DNA of 47,467 nt from CBFDCQ01 sp965603355 (GTDB lineage Bacteria > Hydrogenedentota > CAZGCA01 > CBFDCQ01). The notes beneath the pieces are model-generated. The model was not told where the DNA came from and searched no databases. It worked only from the letters and a program-made list of their open reading frames with translations. The position numbers and the translations under genes are program-made. Position 1 is the first letter of the stretch. Each line of letters begins with the position of its first letter. The stretch lies in NCBI GenBank assembly GCA_965603355.1, contig CBFDCQ010000018.1, positions 1 to 47,467 on the forward strand, read 5' to 3'. Shown here piece by piece: positions 24,456 to 31,443 of the stretch.

Positions 24456-24602
24456 AAGCCAAAAGGGGGCGCAAAAGCTTTCGCTTGGGTGCATCTATGC
24501 GCACTGCTCAGCGCGGCCGGAACTCAAAGCCGTCAACAGGCAAGAGTCACGCCGGGGAACTCGCTTGACGCACCTGGTAAGGACGGCGTATCATTCGGTC
24601 AG
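24456..24602. other. Gap between GH2 gene and integrase stub
   Basis: No intact gene. The last ~30 bases before 24603 can be aligned loosely, with indels, to the GH-S-DV-STT part of an IntI recombinase, suggesting decayed integrase sequence. Nothing else is recognised. Confidence 0.35.
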
Positions 24603-24686
24603 ATGAGTGCACAGACAAGCATAGCCTATACCCATGTGCTCAACCGTGGCGGTCAGGGCGTGAGGAGTCCGGTTGATGCTTTTTGA
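24603..24686 (+). pseudogene. Remnant 3' end of an IntI-type tyrosine recombinase
   Basis: The frame reads TSIAYTHVLNRGG, then QGVRSPVDAF and stop. YTHVL.RGG.GVRSP.D is the highly conserved C-terminus of integron integrases and related tyrosine recombinases; its Tyr is the catalytic nucleophile. Only ~26 codons are readable; the rest of the gene is absent or decayed. It points in the same direction as the cassettes downstream, the 'reverse' orientation reported for some spirochaete and planctomycete integrons. Confidence 0.75.
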
Positions 24687-24704
24687 ACTAATCTGGAGAT
24701 GCGT

Positions 24705-24711
24705 GTTATGC
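24705..24711 (+). other. attI-like core site (GTTATGC)
   Basis: GTTATGC, 18 bases after the integrase-remnant stop. The same heptamer forms the right end of the attC-like sites at 25119-25172 and 26660-26744. Its position between the integrase and the first cassette fits an attI recombination point. Confidence 0.5.
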
Positions 24712-24805
24712 GGAAACCATATATACCGTAGGTAGGCGGTGCTGGTAGATTGCCCATTATGAGTCGCGCTGAAGGCTTGGGTTCGATGAGAAAGGAGAAT
24801 CCAAA

Positions 24806-25105
24806 GTGAAGGTGACAAGAGGTATGATTTGGAGTGTGGCAGCAGCAGTGGCACTAGGACCCATCATCGCTCATTTCATGTGTGCGGGCTCGCGCCTGTC
24901 AGGCATGAGATTCTTGGTGCACTCTTACCTCTCGCAGGACCCGCCCAATGTGGAAAAGGCGTTGCGCACAGTCGACAGGACTACTTCCTCCCTCGAGAAG
25001 ACCGTTGTCGTGGCAGCAGTTTGCTTCGTCGTGTACATCCTCTGTGTATGTATCTCATGGATCGGACAAGCGCGTGAAACCCGTGACAAATCATTGTCGA
25101 GGTGA
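24806..25105 (+). CDS. Two-TM small membrane protein (cassette 1)
   Basis: A 99-residue protein with an N-terminal hydrophobic segment (MIWSVAAAVALGPIIAHFMC), a ~45-residue hydrophilic loop (LSQDPPNVEKALRTVDRTTSS) and a second helix (VVVAAVCFVVYILCVCISWI). The tail is charged. Family unknown; compact two-helix membrane proteins are frequent cargo of integron cassettes. The GTG at 24806 follows AAAGGAG at good spacing. The attI-like core lies ~95 bases upstream and an attC-like site begins 14 bases after the stop, so the gene has the position expected of a first cassette. Confidence 0.7.
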   Translation: MKVTRGMIWSVAAAVALGPIIAHFMCAGSRLSGMRFLVHSYLSQDPPNVEKALRTVDRTTSSLEKTVVVAAVCFVVYILCVCISWIGQARETRDKSLSR

Positions 25106-25118
25106 GAGAAGGAGGTTT

Positions 25119-25172
25119 GCCTAACCAGCGGATCGAGTCGGACTGACGCCGCTCATCCGCGCAACGTTATGC
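25119..25172 (+). repeat. attC-like site 1 (54 bp)
   Basis: R'' GCCTAAC (25119-25125) and R' GTTATGC (25166-25172) are near-complementary ends. The inner arms GCGGATCGAG (25128-25137) and CTCATCCGC (25152-25160) pair completely except for one unpaired base (C at 25134) in the left arm. Short complementary ends, paired inner boxes and an extrahelical base in L'' are the diagnostic features of an integron attC. Confidence 0.8.
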
Positions 25173-25310
25173 GGATTGAAGGACAGGGAAGCCACATAAG
25201 AAAGAGTGTGATTCAGATTCTTGTCACTGTGATACGTCTTGGCTTCGCCAAACAGAACTACTAATGGCATAGCCTATTGCATCGGCTAGTGCGTGTGAAA
25301 GGAGCAGATC

Positions 25311-26642
25311 ATGCCTCAGCTAAACAGGCGGCGGTTTTTGAAGAATTCAGTAGTGGCGGGGGCGGCGGTAGCCGCGACGTTCACGGGAGAGAAGGTGGTC
25401 AAGGCGGCTCCCAGCGAACGGGTACGTGTAGGAGTAGTCGGCGCCGGCGGACAGGCGGGCTACTTGATGCGAGTGTTTGCCGAAAACAAGTATGCCGAGG
25501 TTGTGGGGATTGCCGACATCGATTCGCGGCGACTTCCGCGAGCCGTGGAGGAAGCAAAGGAGCGGCAGGGCAAGCGACCGTGGACCACGGGAGATTTTCG
25601 CAAGCTGATCGACGACCCCTCGATCGACGCATTGGTCGTTGGCACTCCGGACCACTGGCACGCCATCCCGAGCATCATGGCCTGCATCGCGGGCAAGGAT
25701 GTGTACGTCGAAAAGCCGGATGCCCACAACATCATTGAGGGCCGGCGTATGGTTGCCGCTATGCGCAAGCACAAACGTGTCGTTCAGATGGGGTCGCAGC
25801 ACCGGTCCACGAGGCGGCTGCCGTCGGCAATCGAATATGTTCGCACGGGAGCGCTTGGGCGCTGTCTGATGGCGAAGGCATGGGAAAGTTCCCGTCAGGG
25901 CTCGATCGGCTATCCGCCAGACGAAGAAGTACCCGACGGCGTGGACTACGACATGTGGTTGGGGTCCGCCCCGAAGCGACCGTTTAACCCGAACCGTTTC
26001 CACGGCGAGTGGCGCTGGTTCTATGACTACGGTACCGGCGACTTGGGCAATGACGGAGTACACCGGCTCGATATGGCCTATGCAGCGTTCAACGCCGCCT
26101 GCGAAACGCAGGGCGACGAACCGCTCGGCCTGCCGTCGGCCATCAGCTCCAGCGGCGGCAAGTGGTACTTCGATGACATGCAGGAGTGGCCGGACACGAT
26201 GGTAGTGACCTACGATTTCGCCGGTAGAACACCCAAGATCTTGACGCACGAAATGCGCGTCTGGACACCCTACCGGTTGCATGGACTTGCGGAAGGCTCA
26301 GCGGCTTACGGGGACGAGGGCTACATCATCATCGGCAACAGTGGCTGGCGGGCTTACGGTCGCGATAACGAACTGCTCGAGGAGGCTCGGGGCAGCGGCG
26401 ATGCGGTTGCGCACGTGCAGAATTTCCTTGAGTGCGTCAAGTCACGCGAGAAACCATACTGCGATGAGGAAACCGTCGGGCATCCCGCTTCGGTGATATG
26501 TCACGCGGGCAACATTTCCGCCCGCGTTGGCCGTAAACTATATCTCGATCCCGACACGGAAACCTTCATCGGTGACGCCGAAGCCAACGCACTGCGCGGC
26601 CGACCCGAGTGGCGAAGTCCATGGGAACTGCCCAAAGTCTGA
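25311..26642 (+). CDS. Tat-exported Gfo/Idh/MocA oxidoreductase (cassette 2)
   Basis: A 443-residue oxidoreductase. Twin-arginine signal (LNRRRFLKNSVVAGAAVAA), Rossmann domain from RVRVGVVGAGGQAGYLM, the family EKP motif in DVYVEKPDAHNIIEGRRM, and a C-terminal domain with the GDLGNDGVHRLDMA segment common in exported members of Planctomycetota-type bacteria. It likely oxidises or isomerises a sugar derivative in the periplasm; substrate unknown. Start ATG 25311 has GAAAGGAG upstream. It lies between attC-like sites 1 and 2 with a 138-base leader. At 1.5 kb it is large for a cassette, but the boundaries on both sides are present. It is only distantly similar to the oxidoreductase at 8465-9925. 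Confidence 0.88.
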   Translation: MPQLNRRRFLKNSVVAGAAVAATFTGEKVVKAAPSERVRVGVVGAGGQAGYLMRVFAENKYAEVVGIADIDSRRLPRAVEEAKERQGKRPWTTGDFRKLIDDPSIDALVVGTPDHWHAIPSIMACIAGKDVYVEKPDAHNIIEGRRMVAAMRKHKRVVQMGSQHRSTRRLPSAIEYVRTGALGRCLMAKAWESSRQGSIGYPPDEEVPDGVDYDMWLGSAPKRPFNPNRFHGEWRWFYDYGTGDLGNDGVHRLDMAYAAFNAACETQGDEPLGLPSAISSSGGKWYFDDMQEWPDTMVVTYDFAGRTPKILTHEMRVWTPYRLHGLAEGSAAYGDEGYIIIGNSGWRAYGRDNELLEEARGSGDAVAHVQNFLECVKSREKPYCDEETVGHPASVICHAGNISARVGRKLYLDPDTETFIGDAEANALRGRPEWRSPWELPKV

Positions 26643-26659
26643 ACACGATGGCGTCCGGT

Positions 26660-26744
26660 TCCTAACTGTGCAAGGACTGTATTGAGTTTGGCTCGCTGCC
26701 AGGCGCTTCAGCGGACTCGCGCCGCTGAGCTTTGAGCGTTATGC
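26660..26744 (+). repeat. attC-like site 2 (~85 bp)
   Basis: Left end TCCTAAC (26660-26666) and right end GTTATGC (26738-26744) are complementary in TAAC/GTTA. Inside, GCTTCAGCGG (near 26704-26713) pairs with CCGCTGAGC with one extra T in the left arm, again an extrahelical base. It starts 17 bases after the oxidoreductase stop. Confidence 0.65.
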
Positions 26745-26775
26745 TGCCAACTAACCATGCACTAAGGAGAACGGA

Positions 26776-27339
26776 ATGAAGATATTCCATGAAGAAGAAC
26801 TTCGAGGAGAGGCCGTCATCGAGGTTGCGAAACGAATGATGACGGCTGCGAGAACAGCTCCCAAGGGAAGGGGTACCGACAATACTGTTGTTGCTCTGCT
26901 GAAGAAAGATGGAATTAAGGAAGTCTCGGATAAAATGAAAGAGATGGTGCGTCGAGACAAGCTACCGGATTTCTTTTTGCGAGACGCCGTAAACATTCTC
27001 TCAGCAGATGCTATGATTGTTCTGGGAACAAGAATCGCATCGATGGGCTTGCCCCTTTGTGGTATGTGCGGTTTTTCCAATTGTGCAGAAAAGGATAAGC
27101 ATCCGGGACATCCCTGTGTTTTCAACACCGGTGATCTTGGGATAGCCGTTGGTTCTGCTGTAAGCGTGGCAATGGACAACAGAGTCGACAGTAGAATCAT
27201 GTACACTGCAGGACAGGCCTTGCTGGAAATGGGTGTTTTGGGGAAAGATGTTAGGATAATCTATGGCATACCGGTGAGCATCAGTGCAAAGAACCCTTTT
27301 TTCGATAGAAACCTGGAAGAATTGATCAAGAAGGCATAA
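26776..27339 (+). CDS. DUF2148 ferredoxin-domain protein (cassette 3)
   Basis: A 187-residue protein of the DUF2148 family (uncharacterised, ferredoxin-like domain). The hallmark is the cysteine cluster CGMCGFSNCAEKDKHPGHPC, followed by NTGDLGIAVGSAVSVAMDNR and VDSRIMYTAGQALLEMG. The N-terminal third carries RTAPKGRGTDN, also typical. It probably binds an iron-sulfur cluster; such proteins are found mostly in anaerobes and no reaction is known. Start ATG 26776 follows AAGGAG at ideal spacing. The codon choice is visibly more AT-rich than the flanking genes. Its TAA stop lies inside the left end (GCATAAC) of attC-like site 3, exactly as in many mobile cassettes. Confidence 0.88.
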   Translation: MKIFHEEELRGEAVIEVAKRMMTAARTAPKGRGTDNTVVALLKKDGIKEVSDKMKEMVRRDKLPDFFLRDAVNILSADAMIVLGTRIASMGLPLCGMCGFSNCAEKDKHPGHPCVFNTGDLGIAVGSAVSVAMDNRVDSRIMYTAGQALLEMGVLGKDVRIIYGIPVSISAKNPFFDRNLEELIKKA

Positions 27340-27406
27340 CAAAGCCACGAACTCGGACGCGGAGATACCAGCGCACTCTCTGCGCCGTTCATGACACTCG
27401 TTAGCC
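27334..27406 (+). repeat. attC-like site 3 (73 bp)
   Basis: Left end GCATAAC (27334-27340) and right end GTTAGCC (27400-27406), a perfect GTTRRRY-type core. The inner segments CACGAACTCGGACGCGGAGA and the complement of TCTCTGCGCCGTTCATG pair along most of their length with small bulges. It overlaps the stop codon of the upstream gene. Confidence 0.75.
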
Positions 27407-27420
27407 TGAAGGAGATCAGC

Positions 27421-28830
27421 ATGAACCGACGTAGTTTTCTTAAGAGTTTGTCTGCGGGTGTTGTGGGTTTGGCTGCAACCAGTTGCTTCGGCGCTATGGG
27501 GCGATTTGCCGGTAAGCGGCCTGATGTGCTGTTCATCGCGATTGATGACATGAACGATTGGACGACGCTGTTCGATCCGCAGAACCCGATCAAGACGCCT
27601 AACTTAGCGCGTCTGGCCGAGCGCGGCATGTTTTTCAGCAGGGCCTACTGCACGACGCCGGCATGTACACCTTCCCGGACAGCCATATTAACAGGATACA
27701 GGCCGACTACATCCGGGAGTTATCTAAACGAAGATTTCTTGAGGGACGTAGTCCCTGATGCTGTGACTCTGCCGGACTATTTCCGGAAGGGCGGCTATTC
27801 CGCAAAGGGGGCCGGCAAGATATTCACCCATTTCAATGGAGCAATGGGAGGGGATCCTGCGGGAAAGAGTTTTGATGAGTTTCAGCCTATGCTGGAGACT
27901 AGAGGCCCAGAGAAAAACTACAACGGTTATTCAGAAAAAGAGGAACCGTTGAACGAGGTCGATTTCGACTGGGGGGAACATACCCAGAAGATGATCGATA
28001 TTGACATGGTGGAGTATATCGAAAAGGTAATGGATGAGGAGCGGGCAAAACCGATGTTTCTGGCTGCCGGTATATATAAGCCGCATTTGCCGTTTTACGC
28101 TCCACCCGAGACTTTTGAAAAATACCCGTTCGAAAACACGATATTTCCGGAAATGAAGGATAACGATCTTGACGATGTTCCCGCCATCGGAAGAAGAATG
28201 GCGCACTCGGAACACTTCATATACTCAAACACTACCGCCAAGCCTGAGAACGATCCGGGGAGCCTTAAGAAGATGATTCAGTGTTATCAGGCATCAGCAG
28301 ATTTCTCCGATCAGATGGTGGGGCGTCTGATAGACAAGCTCGATGAGACAGGGAAGGCGGACAATACTATTATCGTTCTGTGGGCCGACCACGGCTATCA
28401 TCTCGGCGACAAGGAATCGTGCGTGAAGTTCACCCTGTGGGAGAAAGCCAATCGCGTACCGTTCATCATCGTTGCGCCCGGTGTGACCCGCCCCGGTAGC
28501 CGATGTGACAGGCCGGTTTCGCTCGTAGACATCTACCCAACACTGCTCGAGCTTGCAGGACTGTCCCCCAAAGAAGATCTGGATGGCAAGAGCCTCGTGC
28601 CGCTACTAAAAAACCCAACGCAGAAATGGCACCCGGCATTGATGACCATGGGGAAAGGCAACCACGCCGTGCGATCCGACCGATGGCGGTACATACGCTA
28701 CAGAGACGGCTCGGAAGAGCTGTATGACCACTCCAAGGACCCTTGGGAGTGGACAAATCTCGCGACGAAACCGGAATATGCCGACGTCATCCGCGAGCAT
28801 AAGAAGTGGCTGCCGACACGCGAGAAGTGA
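27421..28830 (+). CDS. Exported sulfatase (arylsulfatase / iduronate-2-sulfatase type)
   Basis: A 469-residue type I sulfatase that removes sulfate esters from glycans. A twin-arginine-type signal (MNRRSFLKSLSAGVVGLAAT) precedes the catalytic domain. Metal-binding Asp residues are in LFIAIDDMNDW, and C82 in ACTPSRTAILTGYRP is the cysteine converted to formylglycine by an anaerobic or oxygen-dependent maturase. Later metal and substrate residues lie in VLWADHGYHLGDK. The C-terminal KDPWEWTNLA segment is typical of iduronate-2-sulfatase-like enzymes in these bacteria. Start ATG 27421 follows AAGGAG at 6-base spacing. The gene begins 15 bases after attC-like site 3, so it is either the fourth cassette, whose own attC has been lost to repeats, or the array's flank. 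Confidence 0.9.
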   Translation: MNRRSFLKSLSAGVVGLAATSCFGAMGRFAGKRPDVLFIAIDDMNDWTTLFDPQNPIKTPNLARLAERGMFFSRAYCTTPACTPSRTAILTGYRPTTSGSYLNEDFLRDVVPDAVTLPDYFRKGGYSAKGAGKIFTHFNGAMGGDPAGKSFDEFQPMLETRGPEKNYNGYSEKEEPLNEVDFDWGEHTQKMIDIDMVEYIEKVMDEERAKPMFLAAGIYKPHLPFYAPPETFEKYPFENTIFPEMKDNDLDDVPAIGRRMAHSEHFIYSNTTAKPENDPGSLKKMIQCYQASADFSDQMVGRLIDKLDETGKADNTIIVLWADHGYHLGDKESCVKFTLWEKANRVPFIIVAPGVTRPGSRCDRPVSLVDIYPTLLELAGLSPKEDLDGKSLVPLLKNPTQKWHPALMTMGKGNHAVRSDRWRYIRYRDGSEELYDHSKDPWEWTNLATKPEYADVIREHKKWLPTREK

Positions 28831-28888
28831 ATACGAGATAGCAGGAAGACGCCAGAGGAATGAGTGGAACGTCCCCGGGATTTGGAAA

Positions 28889-29047
28889 TCGAGATTCTTC
28901 GCTTCGCTCAGAATGACGACACAAAGCAGCATCCAGGACAGTCCGCCCAAGGCGTCATTGCGAGGAGTTCGCCCGGCGGACGACGAAGCAATCTCGGTTT
29001 GCACGCGGCCACTAACTGCGAGATTGCCGCGCTTCGCTCGCAATGAC
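28889..29047. repeat. Two palindromic intergenic repeats between convergent genes
   Basis: 28889-28920 is a half-copy of the GTCATTCTGAGCGAAGCGAAGAATCT type. 28954-29047 is a complete palindrome of the GTCATTGCGAGGAG...GAAGCAATCTCG / CGAGATTGCC...CTCGCAATGAC type. Both are widespread bacterial intergenic repeats. They occupy the gap between the sulfatase and DPP IV gene ends. Confidence 0.8.
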
Positions 29048-29104
29048 GACATCACCCGAGAGCACAGCCTGACAGCCTGTCTACCTCTCGGTTTCAGTCG
29101 TGGT

Positions 29105-31405
29105 TCATTCTACAGGCAGGTTTTCCTCGAGGTACCTGGTCATAAGCTCGTATAGATGTCGCGTGGTGTTCTCACCTTCACTTATGCTGTGAGTACGGCC
29201 CGGATACGACATCATTGTGAACTGTTTGTTGTGTTTGATCAGCTCGTTGACGAGCGCTTCGCAGTTCTGGTAGTGGCAATTGTCGTCTGCCGTGCCGTGG
29301 ATGATAAGCAAATTCCCCTCGAGTTGATGTGCGAACGTTATTGGTGAGCCGTCTGTGAAACCTTCTTCATTATCATCAGGCAAGTCCATGTATCGTTCCT
29401 GGTAAGCCGTGTCATAGTACCGCTGGTTGCTTATGAACGCGATCGCCATGGCCGTTTGATACAGGTCCGGATACCTGAAAATAGCGTTCAGGCTCATCGA
29501 CCCGCCGCCGCTCCATCCCCAGATACCGATCCGTTCGGGATCAATGTAGGGTCGGCTTTCGAGGATAGCTCGTGTCGCGGCAGCCTGGTCGGCGGAGGCT
29601 TGAATTCCGATCTGCCGGTAGACACATTTTCGCCAGTCGCGGCCACGCGGCGCGGCAGTGCCTCGGTTGTCGACGCTGGCTACAATATATCCTCGCTGTG
29701 CGAGCATAAGATGCCACAGGTGTCTCGCGTTCTTGCCGCCCCATCTATCCACGACAGTCGTCCCGGCAGGTTCTCCATAGACATAGAACAGTAAGGGATA
29801 CTTCTTTTTCGGATCGAAGTCCGGAGGCTTGATACACCACCCGTCAAGCAGCGCTCCGTCACCGATGTCAATACGGAAGAACTCGGTCGGACATTCTTCC
29901 AGCGCATCGACCTTCGCATGAAATTCCGAATTGTCCTCGAGCACACGCACTCTTTCATGATCGGGCAGCCGGATGAGGTCGATCACAGCCGGTTCGTTAA
30001 AGGTTGAATAGGTGTGGATCGCCCATTTCGAATCCTTTGATATCTGGTAGCTGTGCGTGCCCGGCTGATCGGTTGGCGTGAGCCGCTCGGCTCTGCCGGT
30101 GCCATCCATCGGCGTCCTGTACAGATAGCGCTGGGTCGGATTATCCGGCGACGCGATATAATAGACCCAACCGCCCTTTTCATCGACGCTCTGAACGCTT
30201 ATCACATCAAACTGCCCCGGCGTAAGAACAGTAACCTTCTCTCCGGAACGTGAGACCAGGTACAGATGCCGCCATCCGTCCCGGTCGCTGATCCAGGTGA
30301 AGCTGTCTCCGTCATCCATCCAGCGAAGATCAGGATGAAGGTCCACCCACGCGTCGTCACGCTCAGTCAGAACCGTTCTGACCGACCGCGTTCGAACCTC
30401 GCCAAGCATTACGCGGTTCGTGTTCTGTATACGATTGAGCTGCTGAATAACCACCTCTTTGGAATTGGCTGCCCATTCCATTTTCGGGATATAGTCGTTG
30501 CGAGGATCGCCGGGAACCTTGAACCATCGTGTCTTCCCGTTCCGAACTCTCACTACCCCGACGCGGCAAGCCGAATTCATCTGGCCGACCTTGGGGTACG
30601 GGAAGGTAGTGATCTCCGGGTACAGCGAGTCTGTATAATTGATCAACTTGAACTCCTTGACCCCTTCGATATCGAACTGCCAGTAAGCGATGTACCGGCT
30701 GTCAGGACTCCAGCGAAATCCGTCCCGCAAGAAGAACTCCTCCTCATACAACCAGTCGGATGTGCCATTGATGATGGTCTCAGATCCGTCCCTGGTCAAC
30801 CGTTTCGTCCGGAAGTTCTTCAGATTCTGAACATAGATGTTGCTGTTGCGAACATAAGCAACGCGTCCTCCGTCCGGTGAGAACTTAGCAAACATAAGCG
30901 TCGACTCGTCCGCATCGCCGCCCAGCTTGCGCAAGTGCCCAGTAGGAAGATCGAGAACCCAGTAATCCCCGCGCGTATTATTTCGCCAGACACGTTTGGT
31001 GTTCGTAAACACGAGCAACTTGGTGCCATCCGGCGACCAGGAATAGTCATCTATCTCCAGCGGCGCCGATTCACCCGCCGGCACAAGACGCGCGGAAGGA
31101 ACCAGCACGTCACGATTACCGGTGGCCGGATCGTGACGTACAATATCCTTACCTTCGTCCTCGGTATCGGAATCTTCCAGCGTCGTGTAACCCGAGCCAT
31201 CCTCCAGCCAGCGTATGGGCCCGTAACGTTTGGCGTCAAACTCGTCGGAACTGAATATCCTCTCGAGCGAGAGAATGGCGGGATCATCCACATCTTGAGC
31301 ACTCGCGGATACGACCGGAACCGCAACCAGTAACGCCAGAACCATGAGCGTGACTCGATAATGCCCGCTTGCCGCTCTCATTTTGGCCGCAATATTTTGC
31401 AACAT
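29105..31405 (-). CDS. Dipeptidyl-peptidase IV-like serine peptidase (S9B)
   Basis: A 766-residue peptidase that should remove X-Pro (and probably X-Hyp) dipeptides from peptide N-termini. A signal peptide (LMVLALLVAVPVVSASAQ) indicates export to the periplasm or cell surface. The beta-propeller domain (~45-500) contains DWLYEEEFF, the Glu-Glu motif (E221/E222) that holds the substrate amino group. The hydrolase domain has S632 in GWSGGGSMSL (GWSYGG in most relatives), D708 in HGTADDNCHYQ and H739 in PGRTHSISE; positions are nearly those of human DPP IV. Start ATG 31405 has AAGGAG. It is the last gene of a tight operon with the DUF885 peptidase (38-base gap), M24 peptidase and symporter. The Tyr-to-Gly change after the nucleophile is mildly unusual. 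Confidence 0.93.
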   Translation of the reverse strand: MLQNIAAKMRAASGHYRVTLMVLALLVAVPVVSASAQDVDDPAILSLERIFSSDEFDAKRYGPIRWLEDGSGYTTLEDSDTEDEGKDIVRHDPATGNRDVLVPSARLVPAGESAPLEIDDYSWSPDGTKLLVFTNTKRVWRNNTRGDYWVLDLPTGHLRKLGGDADESTLMFAKFSPDGGRVAYVRNSNIYVQNLKNFRTKRLTRDGSETIINGTSDWLYEEEFFLRDGFRWSPDSRYIAYWQFDIEGVKEFKLINYTDSLYPEITTFPYPKVGQMNSACRVGVVRVRNGKTRWFKVPGDPRNDYIPKMEWAANSKEVVIQQLNRIQNTNRVMLGEVRTRSVRTVLTERDDAWVDLHPDLRWMDDGDSFTWISDRDGWRHLYLVSRSGEKVTVLTPGQFDVISVQSVDEKGGWVYYIASPDNPTQRYLYRTPMDGTGRAERLTPTDQPGTHSYQISKDSKWAIHTYSTFNEPAVIDLIRLPDHERVRVLEDNSEFHAKVDALEECPTEFFRIDIGDGALLDGWCIKPPDFDPKKKYPLLFYVYGEPAGTTVVDRWGGKNARHLWHLMLAQRGYIVASVDNRGTAAPRGRDWRKCVYRQIGIQASADQAAATRAILESRPYIDPERIGIWGWSGGGSMSLNAIFRYPDLYQTAMAIAFISNQRYYDTAYQERYMDLPDDNEEGFTDGSPITFAHQLEGNLLIIHGTADDNCHYQNCEALVNELIKHNKQFTMMSYPGRTHSISEGENTTRHLYELMTRYLEENLPVE

Positions 31406-31443
31406 ACCTATCTCCTTAACTTATGGTCGTTCAACCTGGCCCC

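Noticed and set aside
25347..26282. Minus-strand frame opposite the second oxidoreductase
   Set aside because: Antisense shadow of a well-supported gene.
28724..29155. 143-codon plus-strand frame after the sulfatase
   Set aside because: Starts inside the sulfatase gene in another frame and runs through two palindromic repeats.
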